This document shows positions 38,163 through 46,277 of a stretch of 64,000 nucleotides of DNA, in pieces. Source of the DNA: Bacillus sp. ZZV12-4809 (GTDB lineage: Bacteria > Bacillota > Bacilli > Bacillales > Cytobacillaceae). Positions within the stretch are counted from its first letter, which is position 1. Every line of letters begins with the position of its first letter. The notes below the pieces were generated by a model. That model was not told the DNA's origin and made no database searches. It was given only the letters and a program-made list of their open reading frames with translations. The DNA lies in NCBI RefSeq assembly GCF_009849585.1, contig NZ_VCRN01000006.1:1-64000 (forward strand), read 5' to 3'. The position numbers were made by a program, and so were the translations under genes.

Positions 38163-39350
38163 TTACTGCTTCGGAACCTCAATCATCACCGCATCTCCCT
38201 GGCCTCCGCCGCTGCAGATAGCCGCAATGCCGATTCCGCCTCCGCGGCGCTTCAGTTCATGCATCAGTGTTAGGATGATTCTCGCTCCGCTCGCGCCGAT
38301 TGGGTGTCCAAGGGCTACGGCACCGCCGTTAACATTCACTTTCTCTTCATCAAGACCGGCAATTTTTCCGCTTGTTAAAGCAACAGCCGCAAATGCTTCG
38401 TTAATTTCAAATAGGTCAATCTCTTCCAGGGCTTTTCCTGTCTTTTTCAATAGAGCATTAATGACAAGTCCAGGGGTTTGCGGGAAGTCCTTGGCTTCCA
38501 CTGCAAGCGCTGTATGGCCAAGAATATAAGCTTCCGGCTTTTTGCCTTCGCGTTCTGCCCGCTCTTGGCTCATCAATACTAAGGCTGCTGCTCCGTCGTT
38601 AACGCCAGGCGCATTCCCCGCAGTGATCGTACCATCGGAGTTAAAAACTGATCCCAGCTTAGCAAGCTTTTCTAAGGAAGTATCTTTGCGCGGCGATTCA
38701 TCCTGGGAAACAACGATTGGCTCACCTTTTCGCTGCGGCACTTCCACCGGCACGATTTCCTCTGCCAATCTACCTGATTCCGTCGCTGCAATGGCACGTT
38801 CATGGCTTCTTAGTGCCCAGTTGTCCTGCGCTTCACGGCTGATTTCAAACTCTTTAGCTGTCGAGTTTCCGTACGTTCCCATATGAACGCCTGTGAAGCT
38901 GCAGCTTAATCCGTCATGAACCATTAGGTCCTTAACCGTTGCATCACCCATGCGCAGCCCCCAGCGCGCTTTCGGCAAAATATAAGGAGCATTGCTCATG
39001 GATTCCATGCCCCCGGCTACGATGACTTCCTCGTCACCCGCCCGGATAATCTGATCCCCTAATGTGACGCTTCGCATGCCGGAAGCACATACTTTATTGA
39101 TCGTTTCCGTTTTCACTTCCCATGGCAAGCCTGCTTTTCTGGCAGCCTGACGTGAAGGGATCTGGCCCTGCCCGCCCTGAAGAACCGTTCCGAGAATTAC
39201 TTCGTCTACATCCTCAGGGTTAACGCCTGCACGGTTCAGCGCTTCTTTTACTGCAAATCCGCCAAGGTCAGAAGCTGCAAAGCTGCTGAGCGCTCCGGCA
39301 AATTTTCCAAAAGGTGTTCTTACTCCGCTAAGAATTACGGTATTCCCCAT
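38163..39350 (-). CDS. Acetyl-CoA C-acetyltransferase (thiolase)
   Basis: The 395-residue type II thiolase cleaves acetoacetyl-CoA or condenses acetyl-CoA. The nucleophilic cysteine is in [11 protein letters not shown] near residue 88. The second active-site elements are [11 protein letters not shown] near 350 and the C-terminal CSGGGQGDA near 380. It resembles MmgA/ThlA. The ATG has an AAAGGAG site. It is the second gene of the leftward beta-oxidation cluster; a cre-like site and a palindrome lie in the 309-bp gap between it and fadF. Confidence 0.94.
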   Translation of the reverse strand: MGNTVILSGVRTPFGKFAGALSSFAASDLGGFAVKEALNRAGVNPEDVDEVILGTVLQGGQGQIPSRQAARKAGLPWEVKTETINKVCASGMRSVTLGDQIIRAGDEEVIVAGGMESMSNAPYILPKARWGLRMGDATVKDLMVHDGLSCSFTGVHMGTYGNSTAKEFEISREAQDNWALRSHERAIAATESGRLAEEIVPVEVPQRKGEPIVVSQDESPRKDTSLEKLAKLGSVFNSDGTITAGNAPGVNDGAAALVLMSQERAEREGKKPEAYILGHTALAVEAKDFPQTPGLVINALLKKTGKALEEIDLFEINEAFAAVALTSGKIAGLDEEKVNVNGGAVALGHPIGASGARIILTLMHELKRRGGGIGIAAICSGGGQGDAVMIEVPKQ

Positions 39351-39468
39351 AAAGAATCGCTCCTTTGTACTATTAATTTAAAATGTTCGAAAAATTAATT
39401 AGAAAAAAATAGCGTCTATGCTGCAGATCTCATTGAAGTTAACTGTTTGTGAAGGTGCGGTCATTGAC

Positions 39469-39482
39469 TGAACGCTCGCTCG
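39469..39482 (-). promoter_or_regulatory. Candidate TetR/FadR operator upstream of the thiolase gene
   Basis: On the minus strand the 14-mer CGAGCGAGCGTTCA matches 11 of 14 bases of TGAATGAGCATTCA at 41854-41867, and both are followed by GTCAA. The shared palindromic pattern is TGARYGAGCRTTCA. Confidence 0.5.
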
Positions 39483-39519
39483 AAAGGACTTGAAATAAAT
39501 AGGATTTTCCCCGAAAAAA

Positions 39520-39533
39520 TGTAAGCGCTTTTA
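39520..39533. promoter_or_regulatory. Candidate CcpA binding site (cre)
   Basis: TGTAAGCGCTTTTA matches the cre consensus TGWAANCGNTNWCA at all but one position. It lies in the fadF-thiolase gap, so catabolite repression of the beta-oxidation genes is plausible. Confidence 0.6.
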
Positions 39534-39659
39534 TCATTTTCTATTTTACTAGAAAAATAGCGGAAATTGAAACACTTTACACAAAATTCAGGCAAAAACA
39601 TTTTCGTCAAAATGCCTTACGGGAATTTCGGACGTGCTTCAATTTCCACTTTCATAATG

Positions 39660-41777
39660 CTAGGATGCTACATTCCGGCTTTCGCCCACCACAGACTTCT
39701 CGAGAATTTCAGCTACATCGTACGTATGAACCTGTTCTTCCACTTCTTTAGCTTTCGTTCCATCAGACAGCATCGTTAAGCAGTATGGACATCCTGAACT
39801 GATCACAGATGGATTCACTGCCAATGCCTGCTCTGTGCGTGAGACATTGATGCGGTGTCCGGTTTCTTCTTCCATCCACATCAGGCCGCCGCCCGCTCCG
39901 CAGCACATGCCGGTTTCGCGGTTTCTTTCCATTTCCACAAGCTTGACACCCGGAATGCTCTTAAGAATCTCACGAGGAGGATCATACACCTCGTTGTAGC
40001 GTCCAAGATAGCAGGAATCATGGAAGGTAATTGTTTCTTCCACTGCATATTGCGGCTTCAGCTTGCCCTCTTCCACAAGCTGGGCAAGAACTTCAGTATG
40101 GTGATACACCTCTGCCTCTAATCCAAAATCCGGATACTCATTTTTGAAAATATTGTAGGCATGAGGATCGATCGTTACAATCTTCTTCACTTCATTTTTC
40201 TCAAACTCTTCAATATTCTTTGTGGCAAGCTCCTGGAATAAGAACTCGTTTCCAAGACGTCTTGGTGTGTCACCAGAGTTCTTTTCTTTGTTTCCAAGGA
40301 TCGCGAATTTAACGCCTGCCTCATTCATTAGTTTCGCAAAGGAAAGAGCGATCTTTTGGCTGCGATTATCGTAAGATCCCATGGAGCCAACCCAGAATAA
40401 GTATTCAAATTCTTCTCCTGCTTTTTTCATTTCCTTCACTGTCGGAACATGAACATCTTCGCGTGCTTCTCTCCAATCTTCGCGCTCCTTGCGGTTCAGT
40501 CCCCAAGGATTTCCCTGGCGCTCGATATTGGTCATGGCGCGCTGTGCATCCGCATCCATTTTACCCTCTGTTAAAACAAGGTAGCGGCGCAGATCAATAA
40601 TCTTATCAACATGTTCATTCATAACCGGGCATTGGTCTTCACAGTTTCTGCAAGTCGTACAAGCCCAGATTTCTTCTTCTGTAATGACTTCGCCAATCAG
40701 GCTTGGGCTGTATGCAAGGCCTGCAGCAGCTTCTTCTGCACCCTGGCCGGCAGCTGCAAGGGCAAGCTGATTGCCTTTCGTATTTGAAAAAGCGAATGTC
40801 GGCACCCAGGGCTGCTTCGAAGTCACAACAGCACCGTGATTGGTTAAATGATCACGCAATTTCAGGATTAAATCCATTGGCGAAAGCATTTTTCCCGTGC
40901 CGGTTGCCGGACACATATTGGTACAGCGTCCGCATTCCACACATGCATAGAAATCGATCATCTGATGCTGTGTAAAATCTTCAATCTTTCCGACACCAAA
41001 GCTTTCCTGTGATTCATCTTCAAAGTCGATTGCTTTTAATTTCCCCGGATTATCCAGACGGTTAAAATATACGTTGGCCGGTCCGGCGATTAAGTGAGCG
41101 TGCTTGGATTGCGGCACGTACACAAGGAAAGCGAGAAGGAATACTAAGTGAATCCACCATGAGATGTAAAACACAACAATTGAAGCCGTTTCACCTATCC
41201 ATGCGAATGCACCGGCAATCAGAGAAGCAACCGGTTCTGTCCAGGTTCCTTCATGGCCATGCCAGATCATGCCCATTCCATTGCCAAGCAGTACGGAAAG
41301 CATGAGCCCTCCGATAAAAATAAGTACGAGACCTGATTTGAATCCGCGTTTTAAGCGGACAAGCTTTTCCACATATCGGCGGTAGAAAGCCCAGATTACC
41401 GCAACAAGGATCATCAGGGTCACAATTTCCTGGAAAAAGGTGAAGCCAGGATATAATGGTCCAAGCGGCAAATGCGCACCTGGCTTAATTCCCTTGATAA
41501 TAAAATCGATTGCTCCAAATTGGACAAGAATGAAGCCGTAGAAAAACATAACGTGGATGATTCCGCTTTTCTTATCCTTTAAAAGCTTTTTCTGGCCGAA
41601 TACGTTGACCCAGATCTTCTCAAGGCGCTCTTTCACCTTGCCGTCAAACTCTACCTTTTTGCCAAGCTTGATATATTCAATCCGCGTCTTCACAACATAG
41701 ACAAACAGGCTCATAGCGTAAGCGGTTACAAGAAGAAATGCAATTAAGTTGATCCATAATAAACCGTTCATAGGCAT
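39660..41777 (-). CDS. fadF: FadF-type membrane iron-sulfur oxidoreductase
   Basis: The 705-residue protein has about five membrane helices in residues 8-225 (NarI-like cytochrome b domain). A ferredoxin-type region follows with CVECGRCTNMCP near 278 and CTTCRNCEDQCP near 378. Two cysteine-rich CCG domains come last (CCGAGGGLMW and SGCPYC). FadF (YwjF) is thought to pass electrons from acyl-CoA dehydrogenases and ETF to the menaquinone pool. The start at 41777 has an AAAGGAGC site. It is first in the leftward acyl-CoA cluster. A palindrome at 41854 resembling that upstream of the thiolase gene may control it. Confidence 0.9.
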   Translation of the reverse strand: MPMNGLLWINLIAFLLVTAYAMSLFVYVVKTRIEYIKLGKKVEFDGKVKERLEKIWVNVFGQKKLLKDKKSGIIHVMFFYGFILVQFGAIDFIIKGIKPGAHLPLGPLYPGFTFFQEIVTLMILVAVIWAFYRRYVEKLVRLKRGFKSGLVLIFIGGLMLSVLLGNGMGMIWHGHEGTWTEPVASLIAGAFAWIGETASIVVFYISWWIHLVFLLAFLVYVPQSKHAHLIAGPANVYFNRLDNPGKLKAIDFEDESQESFGVGKIEDFTQHQMIDFYACVECGRCTNMCPATGTGKMLSPMDLILKLRDHLTNHGAVVTSKQPWVPTFAFSNTKGNQLALAAAGQGAEEAAAGLAYSPSLIGEVITEEEIWACTTCRNCEDQCPVMNEHVDKIIDLRRYLVLTEGKMDADAQRAMTNIERQGNPWGLNRKEREDWREAREDVHVPTVKEMKKAGEEFEYLFWVGSMGSYDNRSQKIALSFAKLMNEAGVKFAILGNKEKNSGDTPRRLGNEFLFQELATKNIEEFEKNEVKKIVTIDPHAYNIFKNEYPDFGLEAEVYHHTEVLAQLVEEGKLKPQYAVEETITFHDSCYLGRYNEVYDPPREILKSIPGVKLVEMERNRETGMCCGAGGGLMWMEEETGHRINVSRTEQALAVNPSVISSGCPYCLTMLSDGTKAKEVEEQVHTYDVAEILEKSVVGESRNVAS

Positions 41778-41853
41778 GGTGCTCCTTTCTTCATCTTAGA
41801 AAATTTTAAAAACAATATAATTTTCTGAATTTACTATTACTCCTATTATATTA

Positions 41854-41867
41854 TGAATGAGCATTCA
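41854..41867. promoter_or_regulatory. Candidate TetR/FadR operator in the fadF-cls gap
   Basis: TGAATGAGCATTCA is a 14-bp palindrome (arms TGAATG/CATTCA), 76 bp upstream of fadF. The halves match those known for Bacillus FadR boxes, but the spacing is shorter than in the B. subtilis consensus. Confidence 0.55.
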
Positions 41868-42027
41868 GTCAACCATTTTTCGTTAAACTTGTTCGAAATA
41901 TTTTATTATTTTCATTTATTAAATTCTTTTTAAAGGTGAAAAGTCCTCCCCTTTTGGGAAGATTTCATGATAGAAAAAGCTCTGCAGGAAATACTAACAG
42001 GAAAATCCTGTCGAGAGGAAGATTGCA

Positions 42028-43230
42028 TTGACTGTCTGGAATATCATTATGGTCGTTTTACTCGTCATCTTCTTATGGCTCTATATTGATTTTACATGGG
42101 GCCGGAAAAGCCATATGAAAAAGCTTGAGCGGACCGCCTTACCCATCCGGCAGTCTGATATGGAGTTGTTTGCAGACGGGCCTGCTTTGTTTGATGATTT
42201 ATTCTCCGAGCTAAAAAAGGCGCAAAAGCACATCCATATTTTATTTTATATTGTGAAGGATGATAAAATCAGCAAGGAGTTTTTAACCATTTTAAAGGGT
42301 AAAGCAAAAGAAGGAGTAGAAGTCCGCCTTCTGCTGGATTGGGCCGGAAGCCTTCCTGTTAAACGAAAAACCGTTAAGGATCTTAAAAGCAGCGGCGTCA
42401 AATTTTCGTTTGCCCATGTGCCAAAGCTGCCTTTTCTTTTCTATTCATTTCAGGCCAGGAACCACCGGAAAATTACCGTCATTGACGGAAAGATCGGATA
42501 CATTGGCGGCTTCAATATCGGCAAAGAATACATCAATCTAGATAAAAAGCTGACCCCCTGGCGTGACTATCATTTGAAATTCCGTGGTGAAGGGGTAGAG
42601 GATCTGCAAAGAGAGTTTCTAACCGATTGGTATAAAGCAGCAAAGACTGACCTGCTTGCAAACAGTGTCTATTTTCCTGAGCTGCCTGCAGGAGATACCC
42701 GCCATCAGTTCGGATCTTATAAAGGGGCATTTTTAGAAGAAAGCTTCTCCTCCTTAATAAGGAAGGCGAAAAAGAGCATTACGATTGGGACCCCCTATTT
42801 TATTCCGGGCAAAAGGCTTTTTCAGGACTTAATTCATGCCCTGGAACGCGGCGTCACAGTAAAAATACTCGTCCCATGCCTCACGGATCATATTCTTGTA
42901 AAAGAGGCCTCTTATCTTTACTTAAGGACCTTGATTAAACAAGGTGCTTATGTGTATGAGTACAAAAAGGGCTTTTACCATGCAAAGGCGATTATTATCG
43001 ATAATGAAATCAGTGATGTCGGAACAGCTAATTTTGATAAGCGGAGCCTGTTCTTAAATTATGAAATCAATTGCTTTATTTATGACAAAGAGTTCATTAA
43101 GCAGGTCCAAGCTGTTGTAGACAAAGACATACTAAATGCAAAGAGATTGGCGCTAAAAGAATTAAACCGGCTGGATCCTTTACGGACTTTCAAAGAGATG
43201 CTTGCCCGGTCTGTGGCAAGCTTCCTTTAA
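42028..43230 (+). CDS. ywjE: Cardiolipin synthase-like phospholipase D protein
   Basis: The 400-residue membrane-anchored protein has one N-terminal helix (residues 4-22) and two phospholipase D domains. HKD motif 1 is NHRKITVIDGKIGYIGG near residue 146 and motif 2 is YHAKAIIIDNEISDVGT near 317. It probably condenses phosphatidylglycerol to cardiolipin, as for minor Bacillus Cls proteins. The start is TTG at 42028 behind GAGGAAG. It is followed 30 bp later by uvsE on the same strand, as in B. subtilis (ywjE-ywjD). Confidence 0.92.
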   Translation: MTVWNIIMVVLLVIFLWLYIDFTWGRKSHMKKLERTALPIRQSDMELFADGPALFDDLFSELKKAQKHIHILFYIVKDDKISKEFLTILKGKAKEGVEVRLLLDWAGSLPVKRKTVKDLKSSGVKFSFAHVPKLPFLFYSFQARNHRKITVIDGKIGYIGGFNIGKEYINLDKKLTPWRDYHLKFRGEGVEDLQREFLTDWYKAAKTDLLANSVYFPELPAGDTRHQFGSYKGAFLEESFSSLIRKAKKSITIGTPYFIPGKRLFQDLIHALERGVTVKILVPCLTDHILVKEASYLYLRTLIKQGAYVYEYKKGFYHAKAIIIDNEISDVGTANFDKRSLFLNYEINCFIYDKEFIKQVQAVVDKDILNAKRLALKELNRLDPLRTFKEMLARSVASFL

Positions 43231-43260
43231 AGTAGGCCAGCAAAAAGAAGGTGCTGCAAA

Positions 43261-44217
43261 TTGAAAATTAGACTGGGATATGTTTCCCATGCCATCAGCT
43301 TGTGGGAGGCATCTCCTGCAAGAACATTGACTTTTACGCGCTATCAGCAATTGCCTGAGGAAGAAAAGCTGGAAAAGCTGAAGGCCGTCACAGCAGTGAA
43401 TCTGCAAAATACGTTAAGAATGCTTTATTTTAATATCGCCCATGAAATTCAGCTATATCGGCTTTCAAGCTCCATCGTTCCCCTGGCCACGCATCCGGAG
43501 GTATTATGGGATTTTGTCACACCCTTTAAGGATAAATGGCTTGAAATCGGTGAATTGATTAAAAAACATGGGCTCCGCGTCAGCTTTCATCCCAATCAAT
43601 TCACCCTGTTCACATCTCCACGCGAGGATGTGACCCGAAACGCAGTCAAAGATATGGAATACCATTACCGGATGTTCGAGGCCATGGGCGTTGAAAACGA
43701 AAGCATCATTAATATCCATATTGGCGGGGCTTACGGGGACAAGCTCACGACCATCCACCGTTTCCATGAAAATCTCAAGACGCTGCCATCTCATATTAAA
43801 GAGCAAATGACACTCGAGAATGATGACAAAACCTATAACGCGGATGAAACTCTCCTGGCCTGCCAGAAAGAAAACATCCCCCTTGTGTTCGATTATCACC
43901 ACCATATGGCGAACCTCGGCACCCGCCCGCTGGATGAGCTTCTCCCTGAGATTTTTCAGACTTGGGAAAAAACAGGACTCAAGCCGAAAATTCACATTTC
44001 CTCGCCCAAATCAGAAAAAGCCTTCCGGTCCCATGCCGACTATGTTGACCTGGATTTTATCCGCCCCCTTCTCAACGTCCTGAAACCCCTTAACCGGGAC
44101 ATCGATTTTATGATCGAAGCGAAAGCCAAGGATAAGGCTGCGCTCAAGCTGACAGAGGACATCAGCTCAATCCGCGGGGTGAAGAGGATCGGAGGGGCGG
44201 AAGTAGAGTGGAAATAA
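43261..44217 (+). CDS. uvsE: UV damage endonuclease
   Basis: The 318-residue TIM-barrel endonuclease of the UvdE family nicks DNA 5' to UV photoproducts. Metal-binding segments visible are [12 protein letters not shown] near residue 105, [11 protein letters not shown] near 148, [10 protein letters not shown] near 182, VFDYHHHMA near 210 and IHISSPK near 241. The start is TTG at 43261 behind GAAGGTG. It is probably cotranscribed with the cardiolipin synthase gene. In spore formers it helps to repair dormant-spore damage. Confidence 0.94.
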   Translation: MKIRLGYVSHAISLWEASPARTLTFTRYQQLPEEEKLEKLKAVTAVNLQNTLRMLYFNIAHEIQLYRLSSSIVPLATHPEVLWDFVTPFKDKWLEIGELIKKHGLRVSFHPNQFTLFTSPREDVTRNAVKDMEYHYRMFEAMGVENESIINIHIGGAYGDKLTTIHRFHENLKTLPSHIKEQMTLENDDKTYNADETLLACQKENIPLVFDYHHHMANLGTRPLDELLPEIFQTWEKTGLKPKIHISSPKSEKAFRSHADYVDLDFIRPLLNVLKPLNRDIDFMIEAKAKDKAALKLTEDISSIRGVKRIGGAEVEWK

Positions 44218-44221
44218 TAAA

Positions 44222-44244
44222 GGCGTTCCCCCACTGGGAACGCC
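44222..44244. terminator. Bidirectional terminator between uvsE and the cysteine dioxygenase gene
   Basis: GGCGTTCCC/GGGAACGCC with a 5-base loop is followed by CCTTATTTT on the plus strand. It lies between convergent stop codons. Confidence 0.9.
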
Positions 44245-44246
44245 CC

Positions 44247-44795
44247 TTATTTTAACTGAATCTCCTTCACCTTCTGTCTCTGCTTCTCAGGCCACCAGGC
44301 CCCACAGTCTTCAGAGACTACACAGGCAGCGCACTTTTGAAGGTCGTACACCTTCATACCAGTAATCGGAGGTGAATAAAGATGCAGTGTGACAAGGTTC
44401 CCCCTGCCTGAACTCTTCATTTTGTGCACACCTTTTTTGGGAGCAAAAAAGAAGGAGTCTTTGGACTTTATCTCAGCAAAAAGCTCAACTGGGACGCCTT
44501 CCTTCACTTCAAAAACAGTGTTTTCCGAATCTCCATTTAACACCTTAATCCATCCCTTTGAATTTCCATGATCATGCGGGGCGCATTCGATATCCGACCA
44601 GTTCATGACGAGCAGCTCCACTTCATCATTTTGGTAAAGCAGCTTGCGGAAATAGGGTTTTCCATCTGCCGGCTGCAAGTGAGGAAGCAACTCCTCAAGT
44701 TTGATATCAAGTGATGCCAAAGCCTTTCTAAGTTCTTCTGCAGAAGGAGATTTCAATGAATCCAAACTGTTTTTAAACCGTTCCTTCAAGGCCAC
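44247..44795 (-). CDS. Cysteine dioxygenase-family cupin protein
   Basis: The 182-residue cupin of the cysteine dioxygenase family (YubC-like) would oxidise cysteine to cysteine sulfinate using ferrous iron. The metal-binding motif CAPHDHGNSKGW is near residue 71 and the third histidine lies in KKGVHKMKS near 122. The GTG start at 44795 has an AGGGGGAG site; TTG two codons downstream is an alternative. It follows a DMT transporter gene by 25 bp on the same strand, so the pair is probably an operon. Substrate could also be another thiol acid. Confidence 0.85.
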   Translation of the reverse strand: MALKERFKNSLDSLKSPSAEELRKALASLDIKLEELLPHLQPADGKPYFRKLLYQNDEVELLVMNWSDIECAPHDHGNSKGWIKVLNGDSENTVFEVKEGVPVELFAEIKSKDSFFFAPKKGVHKMKSSGRGNLVTLHLYSPPITGMKVYDLQKCAACVVSEDCGAWWPEKQRQKVKEIQLK

Positions 44796-44820
44796 TAAAC
44801 GACTCCCCCTTTACTGTGGA

Positions 44821-45723
44821 TTATCGTTTCCTCCATGAAAAATATTTCAGCTGACCATTCACCATGATCACTCCTATAATAATTATGATTCCGCCCATGA
44901 AGCTTATGAAGAAAATTTTTTCACGAAGCAATAGAACGGCCGCAATAAAGGTAAATAGCGGCTCCATATAGATAAACATTGATACTTTGGAAGCTTCCAA
45001 AACCTCGAGTGCCTTGGACCAGTACCAATAGCCAATCCCTGATACAAATATGCCCAGAAACAATATATGAGCCCATTCAGAATCGGATAATAGATGGAAC
45101 TTCTCCCACCCTCTATCTCTCATTAAAAAGGGAATGGTCAACACGCATCCAAGCAAGCTCATATAAAAAGTGACCACAAGGGAAGGAAGCTTAATTTGCA
45201 GTTTTCTCACCAAAATCGAATATACGGCCCAATTCAGTGTACTTAGGATCATGAGGAAATACCCTATATTTAAAGCAAATCCCAGCGTCTGACCGCTTCT
45301 CGCTCCTGTTACCATGAGGACCCCGGAAATCGCTGTTATAATGCCTAGTGTCTTAAGAAATGTTAATTTTTCATGGAGAAAAACCATGGAGAGAAAGACG
45401 GTAAAAACAGGTGAAAAAGAAATGATCCACCCCGCTGATGAGGCGTCTATTGTCTTTAAAGCTGTTACCTGGATGACCTGATGGATGAAAACGCCGAGTA
45501 CGCCGAGAACAATTAAATGGGGAATATATTTGAGCGGAATCTGGAGCGGATATCTTTTCAAGAGAAGCACAAGGAGCAGAAAAGCTGCCCCGATGGCAAA
45601 CCGGAGAATGATTAATGTATAAGGGTCCAGCTTATCCAAAACAGCTTTGGTTGAAACAAAAGAGACTCCCCAAAAACTGATCGAAATGGTTGCGTAAAAA
45701 GAGGCTGCCAATTGTGGCTTCAT
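44821..45723 (-). CDS. EamA/DMT-family transporter
   Basis: This is a ten-helix drug/metabolite transporter with two EamA domains; the first repeat is at about residues 10-140 and the second at about 155-290. The protein ends in a basic tail, KYFSWRKR. The start at 45723 (MKPQLAASFY) has AAAGGA somewhat far upstream; an in-frame ATG at 45759 lacks a better site. Substrate is unknown. Its coupling to a cysteine dioxygenase gene hints at export of a sulfur amino acid or product; this is inference only. Confidence 0.85.
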   Translation of the reverse strand: MKPQLAASFYATISISFWGVSFVSTKAVLDKLDPYTLIILRFAIGAAFLLLVLLLKRYPLQIPLKYIPHLIVLGVLGVFIHQVIQVTALKTIDASSAGWIISFSPVFTVFLSMVFLHEKLTFLKTLGIITAISGVLMVTGARSGQTLGFALNIGYFLMILSTLNWAVYSILVRKLQIKLPSLVVTFYMSLLGCVLTIPFLMRDRGWEKFHLLSDSEWAHILFLGIFVSGIGYWYWSKALEVLEASKVSMFIYMEPLFTFIAAVLLLREKIFFISFMGGIIIIIGVIMVNGQLKYFSWRKR

Positions 45724-45797
45724 GGGCGAGCATGTCCTTTCCGGAAGGGTTTCTACCATGATATGCTCGTCCCGATGTAAAATGCGGAGTTTAGTTT

Positions 45798-45920
45798 GAT
45801 TTACTTGCGGGTTCGGACAGGTTATTTGCTAAATGTATCATTTGTTTGCTGATTTGCCGGGTTTGATTGCTGATTCCCAAGGATTATTTGCAAATTTGAG
45901 GATTTATTTGCAAAGTTCAC
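45798..45920. repeat. Degenerate ~20-22-bp tandem repeat array
   Basis: About five to six short units of the form TTATTTGCWRATTTGNNGG follow each other between the EamA gene and the xapX-like gene. Better conserved copies are at 45821-45839, 45840-45860, 45883-45901 and 45902-45920. It is AT-rich and non-coding. It resembles the arrays near 54.8 kb in layout but not in sequence. Confidence 0.6.
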
Positions 45921-45930
45921 AATTAGACAA

Positions 45931-45963
45931 AAAGGATGCCCGAAACTAACGTAGACACCCTTT
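45931..45963 (-). terminator. Probable terminator of the xapX-like gene
   Basis: AAAGG(G)TGTC pairs with GGCATCCTTT allowing G-U pairs, followed on the minus strand by TTTTTGTC. It lies 6 bp past the stop codon. Confidence 0.55.
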
Positions 45964-45969
45964 CCCAAT

Positions 45970-46149
45970 TTATCTCAATATCCCCTGCAGCCAGGGCAGA
46001 ACCACTTCATATGCTTTAAACCCGAGGTAAATGCCGACAATCCCCATAATGCCAGGCAGTGCGGGCGGCGCAGGAATCGGCAGCTTCATGAAAGCAAAGA
46101 CAAATCCGACGAGAAATCCTGTAAGTATGGATAAAAGAACAATTTTCAT
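45970..46149 (-). CDS. XapX domain protein (DUF1427), 59 residues
   Basis: This small gene encodes MKIVLLSILTGFLVGFVFAF and onward, with KLPIPAPPALPGIMGIVGIY next. This is the signature of the XapX/DUF1427 family of two-helix membrane proteins. The ATG at 46149 has a perfect TATAGGAGGA site seven bases upstream. The function of the family is unknown, though it is sometimes found near xanthosine and other nucleoside genes. It lies between argS and a repeat array and appears monocistronic, with its own terminator. Confidence 0.85.
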   Translation of the reverse strand: MKIVLLSILTGFLVGFVFAFMKLPIPAPPALPGIMGIVGIYLGFKAYEVVLPWLQGILR

Positions 46150-46244
46150 AAGATCCTCCTATAATGGCTTACTATGTTTTACCATTCACCTATACCCTTA
46201 AACCTACGTCTTTAGCTTCCCCTCTTTCGTAAAAAAACATGAAA

Positions 46245-46272
46245 AAAGCCGGCACCAATAAGTGCCAGCTTT
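46245..46272 (-). terminator. Intrinsic terminator of argS
   Basis: AAAGC and GGCAC pair with GTGCC and GCTTT, followed on the minus strand by six T residues, 6 bp past the argS stop codon. Confidence 0.9.
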
Positions 46273-46277
46273 GAACA

